Shown: positions 21,775-28,662, counted from the first letter of the stretch. The stretch is 35,981 bases of DNA from Dethiobacter sp. (GCA_020725465.1 DYEY01000032.1:1-35981), one strand, 5' to 3'. Numbers and translations: made by a program. The notes: generated by a model from the letters alone, not told the origin.

Positions 21775-22683
21775 GTGCAGGCGGTAATTGCGGCTACGGT
21801 ATTTCTGACGGTAACCACACTGCTCCGGGCGGCCGGAGCAGGCAAAACTGCGGACAGGGTGGATGTGCGCGGCAGGCTGGGGCAAGTGATAGGCTACGAG
21901 GAAGTTGTTGATCAGAGGGCAAAAGAACTGGCACGCCCGCTGCCGGAGAGGCTTCTGCTGCCCCTCTTCACCCGTATCTTCAGGGTCATGGCCAGGGTTA
22001 TGCCGGCGGGAATAATGAAGAGCCTGGAACCGAAGGTGGCACGTGCGGCCAACCCGGGCGGCCTTTCCGCAAACGAGTTTCTGGGGCTGAAAGTGATGCT
22101 GGCCCTGGGTATCCCTGCTTTTGCTTTTGTGTTGGCAGGGATGGCGCCAAGGCCTGCGGCTCTTTTGGTAACGGCTGTGCTGGGATGGCAGCTGCCTGAT
22201 TTTTACCTGAGCAAAAAAGCAACGGAACGCAAAAACCGGATTGAAAAGTCATTTCCTGATATCCTCGACCTTTTGACAGTCAGTGTGGAAGCCGGCCTCG
22301 GTTTTGACGGCGCCCTGGCCAAGGTGGTGGAGAAAGACAGCGGTCCGGTGGCGGCCGAATTCAGGCGGGTACTCCAGGAAATAAAGGTGGGAAAATCAAG
22401 AAAGGACGCGCTGAAAGATTTTGCCGCCAGGTGTGCGCTGGAAGACATCACCGCTTTTGTCAATGCCATGGTGCAATCAGAGCAACTGGGACTCAGTGTG
22501 AGCAGAACGCTGCGCAGCCAGTCGGAGCAAATGCGGCGTAAAAGGAGACAGCGGGCGGAAGAGCAAGCCATGAAGGCACCGGTTAAAATGCTGATACCGC
22601 TGGTTGTGTTTATATTCCCAACGATTTTCATCATCCTGCTGGGTCCCGCCGTTATCCAGATAATAGAAGGTTTCCTCCGGTGA
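21775..22683 (+). CDS. tadC: Tad inner-membrane platform protein TadC
   Basis: 302 residues with a second type II secretion F domain. The core is F-P-D-I-L-D-L-L-T-V-S-V-E-A-G-L-G-F-D-G-A-L near 160-180, followed by Q-S-E-Q-L-G-L-S-V-S-R-T-L near 237-250. The longest frame opens at TTG 21751 inside tadB, but GTG 21775 has GGGGGTG five bases upstream and gives the usual N-terminal helix. A central double membrane segment and a C-terminal one are visible. The stop overlaps the DUF192 gene start (GTGA), so these are co-translated. Confidence 0.92.
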   Translation: MQAVIAATVFLTVTTLLRAAGAGKTADRVDVRGRLGQVIGYEEVVDQRAKELARPLPERLLLPLFTRIFRVMARVMPAGIMKSLEPKVARAANPGGLSANEFLGLKVMLALGIPAFAFVLAGMAPRPAALLVTAVLGWQLPDFYLSKKATERKNRIEKSFPDILDLLTVSVEAGLGFDGALAKVVEKDSGPVAAEFRRVLQEIKVGKSRKDALKDFAARCALEDITAFVNAMVQSEQLGLSVSRTLRSQSEQMRRKRRQRAEEQAMKAPVKMLIPLVVFIFPTIFIILLGPAVIQIIEGFLR

Positions 22684-23057
22684 CCTGTATTGTCAACCGG
22701 ACAAGGCCGGCAGTTTTGGCTTGGCAGGCGGCTGTGGCAGGCAGTTTCGGACCCAGGCTGCGGGGCCTTATGTTCAGGGACGCCTTCCCTGATGGGGTAA
22801 ACGGGCTCATGCTTACTCCCTGCCGCGCCGTTCACACGTGTTTCATGCGCTTTGCCATAGACGTGATATTTATTGACAAAAGCAGGCAGGTCCTGGCATG
22901 CGCGGAAAATGTCCCTCCCCGCCGGCTGATATTTGGCCCGGCAGGCACCCGCACTGTTTTGGAGCTGCCCGCCGGTACGGTTAAAGGCAGTGGTACCCGT
23001 CCCCGGGATTACCTGGACTTTATTCCCTGGCAAGGAGGCACAGAAAATGGTACGTGA
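22680..23057 (+). CDS. DUF192 family protein inside the Tad locus
   Basis: 125-residue DUF192 (PF02643) protein. Features are R-L-R-G-L-M-F-R-D near 26-34, G-L-M-L-T-P-C-R-A-V-H-T-C-F-M-R-F-A-I-D-V-I-F-I-D at 42-66 and the C-terminal E-L-P-A-G-T segment. The family is small, often secreted, and of unknown function. This copy has no signal peptide visible from the GTG start. It overlaps tadC by four bases and its end overlaps the prepilin peptidase start by 11, so it is embedded in the pilus operon. Two cysteines (48, 54) flank the conserved H-T motif. A link to pilus processing is suggested only by position. Confidence 0.88.
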   Translation: MTCIVNRTRPAVLAWQAAVAGSFGPRLRGLMFRDAFPDGVNGLMLTPCRAVHTCFMRFAIDVIFIDKSRQVLACAENVPPRRLIFGPAGTRTVLELPAGTVKGSGTRPRDYLDFIPWQGGTENGT

Positions 23058-23601
23058 TATTTTGCTTTTTTCCCTGGTGGCTGTTTGCCTGTTTACCGAC
23101 CTCTCAGAGAGGAAAATTTACAACAAGGTGGTTCTGACCGGAACCGTCCTGGCCCTGATTTTAAACCTGTTTCAGTATGGCCTGACGGGCGGCCTGTTCT
23201 TCACGCTCACCGGCTTTTTTACCGGGATATTCCTGTTGATTCTGCCTTTCATCCTCGGCGGTATCGGGGCGGGTGATGTCAAGATGCTCGGCATGATTGG
23301 CGCGTTTGTTGGCTACAGCAGGGCGGTGGAGGTGCTGCTGGCAGGTGCGGCAGTGGGCGGAGTTTTGGCTGTAATACAGGTGATGCGCCACGGCGGCTCT
23401 CTCCGCCGCCTCCGGCGGGTTTTATTGTCATTTTTCATGTTTATTTTTACCGGTAAATCAGTTTATCTCTGCAGGCCGGAAGAAGAGGAAAACCCGTCTG
23501 CCATTCCCTACGGCGCCGCCCTCGGCGCCGGCGTAATTATCGTTTATGTCCTCAGTTCAATGGACAAAGCCATCCCCAACTTCATCGTCTCCGCCCTTTA
23601 A
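23047..23601 (+). CDS. tadV: Prepilin peptidase, TadV/CpaA type (A24)
   Basis: 184-residue membrane aspartyl protease that removes the leader from Flp pilins and TadE-like proteins. The two catalytic aspartates are visible: D18 in F-T-D-L-S-E-R-K-I-Y-N and D77 in G-I-G-A-G-D-V-K-M-L (GxGD motif). About five or six membrane helices are expected. The start is ATG 23047 (AAGGAGG 8 bases upstream); the open frame extends upstream through the DUF192 gene but has no site there. It lacks the N-terminal methylase domain of large type IV prepilin peptidases, which is normal for TadV. It is the last gene of the Tad run; repeat elements follow directly. Confidence 0.93.
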   Translation: MVRDILLFSLVAVCLFTDLSERKIYNKVVLTGTVLALILNLFQYGLTGGLFFTLTGFFTGIFLLILPFILGGIGAGDVKMLGMIGAFVGYSRAVEVLLAGAAVGGVLAVIQVMRHGGSLRRLRRVLLSFFMFIFTGKSVYLCRPEEEENPSAIPYGAALGAGVIIVYVLSSMDKAIPNFIVSAL

Positions 23602-23610
23602 AGTGACACA

Positions 23611-23684
23611 GGAAGTGACACAGGGACGGTTCTTTTGTCATCAACCTGGAAGTGACACAGGGACGGTTCTTTTGTCATCAACCT
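23611..23684. repeat. Tandem pair of 37-bp repeat elements (GGGACGG-core family)
   Basis: Two identical 37-bp units (23611-23647 and 23648-23684) stand head to tail with no spacer. Each reads GGAAGTGACA, then CAGGGACGG, then TTCTTTTGTCATCAACCT. TGACA and TGTCA within each unit form a short inverted repeat. A partial third unit (AAGTGACACA) precedes them at 23601-23610. The block fills the space between convergent tadV and the GTPase gene. A reversed copy lies at 32814-32839 and a diverged one at 1764-1790. The type is a small dispersed palindromic repeat, possibly REP-like. Confidence 0.85.
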
Positions 23685-23695
23685 GTACAGGAAGC

Positions 23696-24751
23696 TCAGA
23701 CATTAAACCTCACATGTATGATTTCGCCGTCCCTGACAGGGTAATCTTTGCCTTCAAGGCGGAGCTTCCCCTGTTCCCGCGCTGTTTTCAGCGAACCGCC
23801 CAGTGCCATAAACTCTTCGAAGCCGATCACTTCGGCCCGGATAAAGCCGCGCTCCATATCGGAGTGAATCCGGCCCGCCGCCTTGCGGGCAGGAGTCCCT
23901 TCCCGCACTGTCCAGGCGCGTACTTCGTCTTCCCCCAGGGTGAAAAAGGTGCATAAACTGAGCAAATCGTAAACAGCCGCGGCTACCCTTGTTATGCCCG
24001 ATTCCGTAAGGCCGTAGCCTGCCAGAAACTCAGCCTGCTCCTGCCGGCCAAGCCGGCTTATTTCTTTTTCAAGAGAACCGCAAAATTCCACCACCGGGTA
24101 GCCGGCCTCACCGCAGGCGGACAATAATTCTTTCCTTCCGTCATAGTCACGGGCCAGGAGCTGCTCCTCGTCCAGGTTAACCGCAACGAGCAAAGGACGG
24201 GCGGAGAGAAAGGCAATCCCCCGCAGGTAGGCAGCCTCCTGCTCGCTCCAGGTGCCGGCGCAGATGGGCCTGGTATCTTCAAGCAAAGCCCGGCAGCGTT
24301 CCAGCAGGCGGGTTTCCTCCGGTGTGCGCTTCCTGTCCTTGTTCCTGGAGAGGATCGATTCCGCCTGGCAAAGATCATTAAGTATCATTTCGTACAAAAA
24401 GCCCAGGAAAGAGGATTCCGGCCTGACTGGAGAAGAGGGCCAGGGCACCGCCGGGTCGCGGTGGGCCCGTATCACCATCACCAGCGCGTCACAGGCCTTC
24501 AGGCGGCCAGCCACCTCACCGCTTATTTCGCAGTTACCGCCAAAAGGAGCAAAGTCGACAAACTCAATAACGGCATGGGTGGTTTTCTTAGGCCGGAATA
24601 TCTCCGATAACCTGATTAACCGCGGGTCCGGAACGCGCGCGGTTGCCTGCGGCGGAGCTCCTTTACCGGCAGGGCCGGGTTCCACCCCGGTCAACAGAGA
24701 AAACAGTGTAGATTTTCCGGACAGGGCCGGGCCTACAATACCCACTTTCAA
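23696..24751 (-). CDS. YchF/Obg-like GTPase paralogue with TGS domain
   Basis: 351 residues from TTG 24751, preferred because AGGTGG lies 8 bases upstream and the product then starts K-V-G-I-V-G as in YchF; GTG 24763 is the longer alternative. The P-loop is G-P-A-L-S-G-K-S-T (YchF has G-L-P-N-V-G-K-S-T). The specificity motif is N-L-D-E, the YchF-type substitute for NKxD. The C-terminus is a TGS domain (W-T-V-R-E-G-T-P-A-R-K-A-A-G near 280-295, then G-K-D-Y-P-V-R-D-G-E-I-I-H-V-R-F). The D-x-A-G switch region is changed to D-F-A-P-F-G-G, so it is a diverged paralogue rather than standard YchF. Ribosome-linked or redox-related work is likely from family knowledge. Confidence 0.82.
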   Translation of the reverse strand: MKVGIVGPALSGKSTLFSLLTGVEPGPAGKGAPPQATARVPDPRLIRLSEIFRPKKTTHAVIEFVDFAPFGGNCEISGEVAGRLKACDALVMVIRAHRDPAVPWPSSPVRPESSFLGFLYEMILNDLCQAESILSRNKDRKRTPEETRLLERCRALLEDTRPICAGTWSEQEAAYLRGIAFLSARPLLVAVNLDEEQLLARDYDGRKELLSACGEAGYPVVEFCGSLEKEISRLGRQEQAEFLAGYGLTESGITRVAAAVYDLLSLCTFFTLGEDEVRAWTVREGTPARKAAGRIHSDMERGFIRAEVIGFEEFMALGGSLKTAREQGKLRLEGKDYPVRDGEIIHVRFNV

Positions 24752-24887
24752 GCGGAACACCACCTATCGCCTAAATGATAGCGCAGCGGCCTGACTCTGT
24801 CAATGTTGTCGCCCTTGCTGGATATTTCACCGTTTCATGCAGGGAAAATGAGGAAAAGAGAGAAAGATATACACCAGATGCGAATGG

Positions 24888-25466
24888 TTAACGCGGGCCG
24901 GGTGCAGGATTGCCGGCAGCAGGTTGGCCGGTGCCGTCTTCCCGGAGGTGGCGCTCCCGCAGCGCTTCTTTCTCATTGTCGGGGATCAGCCGGTCCACCA
25001 AAAGTCCCATCAGGATGATACCGGGAAGGTTAACGGCGGCCCTGGCGGCGGCAAAGCCTATACCCAGTGCGGATGTTTCAAACAGGATGAGCGGGATTTT
25101 CAGCGTGGACCAGGAGAATAAAAAGATTATTATATTGGCAAAGCGGGCACCTTTTTTCAGCATGGTGACAGCTACCGGAAAAGCCACGTAAAGGGGGCCG
25201 GCGGCAGCCGCCCCCATGAAAATGCTCAGGGCTATGCCGCGTGCTCCCGAAGTGTCGCCCAGGTTGCGGATTATTGTTTCCCGGGGTACCCATGTTTCCA
25301 GCAGGCCGAGGAGGATGAAAATAGGAGGGAGTACCCCCAGCATCTCCCGGAAGTTGCGGCCGGTCCTGAAAACCGCGTCCTGCCCGACGGAGGGGCGCCA
25401 CCACCAAAGCAGGATAATGGCAGCAATCAGGATAAGTGTAAGGCGGTAACGCCTGGCTATGCTCAT
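24888..25466 (-). CDS. Permease, C-terminal half (YraQ/ArsP-like, split gene)
   Basis: 192-residue membrane protein equal to the second half of the PF03773-type permease family. After an N-terminal helix come L-P-P-I-F-I-L-L-G-L-L-E-T-W, G-A-A-A-A-G-P-L-Y-V-A-F-P-V-A near 82-96 and F-S-W-S-T-L-K-I-P-L-I near 116-126. A hydrophilic tail of about 30 residues follows. The ATG overlaps the stop of the upstream gene (ATGA), which encodes the other half. Members are proposed exporters of arsenicals or other small molecules; the substrate here is unknown. The two halves could assemble as a heteromer. No frameshift is needed to explain the split because each half has its own ribosome site and start. 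Confidence 0.78.
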   Translation of the reverse strand: MSIARRYRLTLILIAAIILLWWWRPSVGQDAVFRTGRNFREMLGVLPPIFILLGLLETWVPRETIIRNLGDTSGARGIALSIFMGAAAAGPLYVAFPVAVTMLKKGARFANIIIFLFSWSTLKIPLILFETSALGIGFAAARAAVNLPGIILMGLLVDRLIPDNEKEALRERHLREDGTGQPAAGNPAPGPR

Positions 25467-25942
25467 CGGATGATACCTCCCACGATCAGGGCTACCACAA
25501 AAGAGTACAGGTAGGCCAGGCTGTTGCGCAACAGAGTCTGCTTTTTGCCGAAATAGCGAATCTCCAGCGGCGCGGTTACGAACCCCACCATCATCAGGGT
25601 GGATATAAAAACAACCACCTGAGAGACACCGGCGCCGGAATCAAACAGGGACTTGGCCAGGGGGAAGGCGATAAAGCCGGGGATTAAGGTGACGGAGCCG
25701 ACGATGGAGGTAATAAACATGCCAGGGAATCCGCTTTGCCCGCCGATTAAGCCGGCTATGGCCCGGGGTGACAGCAGGGCCAGAGCCAGGCCGATCAGGA
25801 TCAGGATGGCGGAAAACTCCGGCAACAACTTAAAAAATGAGTTTTTGGCCACCATGAGTGCTTTTCTGGTCTTTTGCCTGTCTCTGGTGTAAGAGTAGAG
25901 CAGGGAGGACAGAGCCAAAGCATAAAGGAAAGCAGTAAACAT
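25463..25942 (-). CDS. Permease, N-terminal half (YraQ/ArsP-like, split gene)
   Basis: 159-residue membrane protein with four or five helices. Landmarks are a mid-segment G-Q-S-G-F-P-G-M and V-G-S-V-T-L-I-P-G-F-I-A-F-P-L-A near 86-101. The G-x-x-x-x-P-x-F/Y-x-A-F-P-L/V-A pattern recurs in the partner gene, showing that the two halves are themselves related repeats. ATG with AGGAGG 8 bases upstream. It follows the PadR gene by 11 bases and overlaps the partner by four. The three genes form one operon controlled from the padR promoter. Confidence 0.78.
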   Translation of the reverse strand: MFTAFLYALALSSLLYSYTRDRQKTRKALMVAKNSFFKLLPEFSAILILIGLALALLSPRAIAGLIGGQSGFPGMFITSIVGSVTLIPGFIAFPLAKSLFDSGAGVSQVVVFISTLMMVGFVTAPLEIRYFGKKQTLLRNSLAYLYSFVVALIVGGIIR

Positions 25943-25953
25943 ATCCTGGCCTC

Positions 25954-26331
25954 CTAACCCTGGTTTTTATGGTAACGGGCAAGCATTTTGTTAATAATGG
26001 AAACTCTGGCCTCAAGTGTTTTAACCCAGGAATTGAGGAAAGCAAGCCCGTCACCGGTGATACGGTAAGAACGCCTGGCCGGCCCTGATTCGCCCGGTTC
26101 CCATTCCGACACTACCAATCCTTCTTTTTCCATGCGACGCAGGTAACGATAGACCTGCCCGGGGTCCTGGCAGCGAGGGTCGATGCCGAAATGCTCCAGG
26201 TTTTCCAACAGCTCGTAACCATGAGACGTTTGTTCAGACAGCAGGAGAAGCAGGCAAGGTTCGATAAAGCGTTCTATTTTGCCCTGCGGGCAGCGTGGCC
26301 TGCGGTGGTGGCAACTTTTGCCGTGACACAT
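25954..26331 (-). CDS. PadR family transcriptional regulator with Cys/His-rich N-terminus
   Basis: 125-residue winged-helix repressor. The PadR core is clear: F-I-E-P-C-L-L-L-L-L near 22-31, S-H-G-Y-E-L-L-E-N-L near 36-45, Q-V-Y-R-Y-L-R-R-M-E-K-E-G-L-V near 59-73, then R-R-S-Y-R-I-T-G-D-G. The first 20 residues add M-C-H-G-K-S-C-H-H...C-P, with C2, H3, C7, H8, H9 and C14, which could bind metal. ATG with AAAGGAG nine bases upstream. The operator-like palindrome at 26348-26366 lies between promoter and gene, so it probably represses its own operon and responds to the substrate of the permease. Confidence 0.9.
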   Translation of the reverse strand: MCHGKSCHHRRPRCPQGKIERFIEPCLLLLLSEQTSHGYELLENLEHFGIDPRCQDPGQVYRYLRRMEKEGLVVSEWEPGESGPARRSYRITGDGLAFLNSWVKTLEARVSIINKMLARYHKNQG

Positions 26332-26347
26332 ATATGAGCACTCCTTT

Positions 26348-26366
26348 TATATGTTATATACATATA
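26348..26366 (-). promoter_or_regulatory. PadR-type operator palindrome
   Basis: TATATGT (26348-26354), five bases, then ACATATA (26360-26366), a perfect 7-bp inverted repeat. ATGT/ACAT half-sites are the pattern recalled for PadR-family operators. It lies just downstream of the -10 box, where bound repressor would block initiation. Confidence 0.6.
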
Positions 26367-26367
26367 G

Positions 26368-26397
26368 ATGATACAATACAGTCCTGCTCAGAGTCAA
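26368..26397 (-). promoter_or_regulatory. Sigma-A promoter of the padR-permease operon
   Basis: On the minus strand TTGACT (plus 26392-26397, 5/6) and TATCAT (26368-26373, 5/6) are spaced by 18 bases. The -35 box ends exactly one base before the left 39-bp direct repeat, so the junction of the downstream AT-rich block spares this promoter. Confidence 0.65.
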
Positions 26398-26436
26398 GAG
26401 CAAAGGGGTAATTTATTGTGCGCTGTTTAATACTGG
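26398..26436. repeat. Left 39-bp direct repeat
   Basis: Identical to 32128-32166. It begins GAGCAAAGGGGTAATTTATT and ends GTGCGCTGTTTAATACTGG, so it contains a ribosome site, a GTG start codon and five further codons of the gene at 32148. Flanking bases differ on the left (A versus G). On the right the match breaks at 26437. Confidence 0.95.
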
Positions 26437-26533
26437 AACTGGTGCTTTTGTTAAGGTTGCGGAAGAAAATTTCGCAACTTATGGTAATTTTATCTTACAA
26501 CAACGTATCAGGCACGCCGCAGGGCGTGCCTGA
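26418..26533 (+). pseudogene. Possible frameshifted 5' fragment related to the gene at 32148
   Basis: After the shared 39 bp, a one-base gap keeps partial similarity to the intact gene: the shifted frame reads G-T-G-A-F-V-K-V-A where the intact gene has G-A-G-A-F-G-R-R-A. That frame then runs to TGA 26531-26533. Without the shift, the GTG frame gives a leucine-rich 58-residue peptide running antisense into the next gene. The fragment may be a decayed copy of a related gene, or the similarity beyond the repeat may be chance. Confidence 0.3.
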
Positions 26534-26536
26534 TAC
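26505..26536 (-). terminator. Strong hairpin downstream of the hydroxyacyl-CoA dehydrogenase gene
   Basis: A perfect 14-bp stem (26505-26518 with 26523-26536) has a GCAG loop, 12 bases beyond the stop of the minus-strand operon. The T-run on the minus strand is poor (GTTGTTGTAAG). It probably ends the island operon. Confidence 0.7.
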
Positions 26537-26548
26537 ATTAGATATATT

Positions 26549-27514
26549 TTATCTTCGTCCGCAGTCTATAGTTTTATTAAGATTTTCAAGATAAACAAGT
26601 TGTTTTAACAGCTTGAGATCTCTTTGATATATATAGCTGTCGAGGCTTTGGCCGGAATACTTATAAAAACCTTGGCCGGTTTTTGCTCCCAGTTTATTTT
26701 CTTTTACCATTTCTGCCAGCACCTTATTAACTTCTGTACCAGATTCTATAAATTGATATAAATATTTCATAACAGCGTACCAGATATCAATTCCGCCCAA
26801 GTCTGCTATTTCCAGTAAACCACTGATGGATAACCTGAACCCTGGGCCAGCGATGACAGCTTTGTCAATGTCTTCAGCGGAGGCCACACCTTGTTCATAA
26901 AGGGAAAAAACCTCTCTTGCCATAGCTGCCTGAATCCTGTTGGCAATCAGGCCGGGGACCTCTTTTTTAACTTCAATGGTTACCTTGCCGCATTTCTCGT
27001 GAAAAGCTTTGGTCTTATTATATGTCTCATCAGAGGTATCATCGATTCTCAGCAGTTCAACCAGCGGTACAATCTGTGCCGGGTTAAAAAAGTGTGTAAG
27101 GATAACCTTATCCCTGTGTTTTGTCACATCCCGCGTAATATCAGTAAGTTTGAGACTGGAAGTATTGCTGGCCAGAATTGTTTCTGGTATGCAGATTTCA
27201 TCCAGGGTTTTGAACAACTGCTGTTTAGGCTCTATTTTTTCAACTATGCATTCCACGATATAGTCACAGTCTTTAAGCTGGCTCAGCTCAGTTGTGTAAG
27301 AAATCCTGCCAAGTATATTTTCCCGTTCCTTCTCCTGGACAAGACCTTCACCTATAAACATGCTCAGACTTTTTTCAACCTTCTTTTTTGCTGTGTCGAG
27401 TGCAGCTTCACTGATATCTGTCAATATTACCTGGTAGCCGCCTTTAGCAAAGGTAAGAGCAAGTCCGTGTCCCATTGTCCCCGCTCCGACAACTCCGGTT
27501 AATCTGAAAATCAA
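26549..27514 (-). CDS. 3-hydroxyacyl-CoA dehydrogenase family protein
   Basis: 321 residues from TTG 27514 (GGAGG eight bases upstream). The N-terminal Rossmann fold has G-V-V-G-A-G-T-M-G-H-G and a D ending the second strand (L-T-D-I-S). The family catalytic H-F-F-N-P is near 138-142, and the C-terminal domain has G-L-I-A-N-R-I-Q near 190. G-P-G-F-R and K-T-G-Q-G-F-Y-K-Y close the family pattern. It could oxidise a 3-hydroxyacyl-CoA (as in 3-hydroxybutyryl-CoA dehydrogenase). At ~320 residues it is longer than the ~280 of that enzyme and similar to L-gulonate or L-carnitine dehydrogenases of the same fold, so the substrate may be a free hydroxy acid imported by the TRAP system. It is the last gene of the operon. 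Confidence 0.85.
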   Translation of the reverse strand: MIFRLTGVVGAGTMGHGLALTFAKGGYQVILTDISEAALDTAKKKVEKSLSMFIGEGLVQEKERENILGRISYTTELSQLKDCDYIVECIVEKIEPKQQLFKTLDEICIPETILASNTSSLKLTDITRDVTKHRDKVILTHFFNPAQIVPLVELLRIDDTSDETYNKTKAFHEKCGKVTIEVKKEVPGLIANRIQAAMAREVFSLYEQGVASAEDIDKAVIAGPGFRLSISGLLEIADLGGIDIWYAVMKYLYQFIESGTEVNKVLAEMVKENKLGAKTGQGFYKYSGQSLDSYIYQRDLKLLKQLVYLENLNKTIDCGRR

Positions 27515-27595
27515 AAGTTCCGCCTCCAATATCTATCGATTAAGATTAGATTGCCAGAAGTAATAGCAACCCCCAAGATATGCTCCAGGCGCTTT

Positions 27596-27634
27596 GTTGG
27601 ACTTGATCCGGCATGGACGGTACAAGTTGGACTT
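27596..27634. promoter_or_regulatory. Pair of 9-bp direct repeats upstream of the dehydrogenase gene
   Basis: GTTGGACTT occurs at 27596-27604 and 27626-27634, exactly 30 bases apart (about three helical turns), in the 153-base gap between the SDR gene and the dehydrogenase gene. The spacing would put both on one face of the DNA, as for a regulator binding site. A chance repeat is possible. Confidence 0.25.
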
Positions 27635-27667
27635 TCTCAAAATACGCGGCGGTTAATGTTATTGAGT

Positions 27668-28618
27668 TTAGATATACAACTCCCTGTTTTTACGGACAGT
27701 TTCCACAAACCTCTCAACAATGACGGGCAGGCTGTTGTATTGTTGCTGCCATCCCCAGTCCTGTTGAGCCATTATGTCTTCCATCATTGGGATTTTTTTA
27801 ACTATCGCATCTATTTGCTCGTTTACTTTAAAAGTCAGCTCGGCCTCGGGGATCAGTCTCTTTACTTCCGCCACCAGGTCTGCGGCACAACATGCGACAC
27901 CACTCATGCTGTACATGCGGCGTGTAAGTTTCTCTTCGGGCGCTTCTGAGAGCATTTTAAGGGCATTTACGGCGTCTTCCACATATTGAACCGGGGCTTT
28001 GGTTTCAGGAGCCACGTAAATTTCATATGGCAAACCGAGGGCCGGGTACTGAACAGTCAGAGTGGTATAGGTGGAAACTCCGCCCGGGCCTCTGCCTGGC
28101 CCTATTACCGGGGGGAAGCGCAGACCCCTGAAGTTTACGCCAAAACGATAGTAGTAGTATTCTCCCAATCTTTCGCCCGCTACCTTGGTTGCTCCGTATA
28201 TTATTCGAGGGAACTGGGGGGCGTCATTGGAGACAGTGGGGCCGATATGATCGCCATACGTACCGTTTGTGCTGGTAAAAACAACTGTTTCAACATCAAA
28301 GAGCCTTGCCGCTTCCAATACGTGATAAGTACCGTTGGCATTTATTTCATATGCACGCTGGGGAAACCTTTCAGCGTTATCAGAAAGTAAAGCTGCTGTG
28401 TGAAAGATAGTTTTAATTTTATAATTTTTTACCACATTTAGCACTTCAGCCCAGTTGGCAATATCTCCCCGTACCATTTCTACTTTGTCGATAATTTCAG
28501 AAACAATTCTGAAATTTGGATTTAACTCAAACAGCACAACCTGGTTATCTTCCGCTACCAACTTTTTGGCCAAGTTAGCGCCAAGAAAACCAGTGCCACC
28601 GGTTATAAGAATTGTCAT
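27668..28618 (-). CDS. NAD-dependent epimerase/dehydratase (extended SDR)
   Basis: 316 residues from ATG 28618 (GGGAGG ten bases upstream); an open frame continues 270 bases upstream into the dctM gene but has no site. The NAD-binding motif is T-G-G-T-G-F-L-G near 6-13, and an acidic residue (F-E) ends strand 2. The active site is S/T-x-x..Y-G-A-T-K (Y-x-x-x-K) near 150. The F-R-G-L-R-F-P-P-V-I-G-P-G segment resembles sugar-nucleotide epimerases and short-chain L-threonine dehydrogenases. It has no transmembrane part. Placed between a TRAP transporter and a hydroxyacyl-CoA-dehydrogenase-like gene, a role in breakdown of an imported organic or sugar acid is likely; the exact reaction is unknown. 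Confidence 0.85.
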   Translation of the reverse strand: MTILITGGTGFLGANLAKKLVAEDNQVVLFELNPNFRIVSEIIDKVEMVRGDIANWAEVLNVVKNYKIKTIFHTAALLSDNAERFPQRAYEINANGTYHVLEAARLFDVETVVFTSTNGTYGDHIGPTVSNDAPQFPRIIYGATKVAGERLGEYYYYRFGVNFRGLRFPPVIGPGRGPGGVSTYTTLTVQYPALGLPYEIYVAPETKAPVQYVEDAVNALKMLSEAPEEKLTRRMYSMSGVACCAADLVAEVKRLIPEAELTFKVNEQIDAIVKKIPMMEDIMAQQDWGWQQQYNSLPVIVERFVETVRKNRELYI

Positions 28619-28662
28619 AACAAAATATCCTCCCTTTAATGGTTTGTTTGTCAATAACGATG

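Noticed and set aside
22933-23046. Upstream extension of the prepilin peptidase frame
   Set aside because: It overlaps the DUF192 gene, has no ribosome site and encodes no membrane helix; ATG 23047 has AAGGAGG.
23611-23684. CRISPR-like array
   Set aside because: The two repeats are directly adjacent with no spacers and no cas genes are nearby.
26418-26594. 58-codon GTG frame starting in the left repeat
   Set aside because: It is leucine-rich, runs through the terminator hairpin and into the antisense of the dehydrogenase gene; better explained as a broken gene start.
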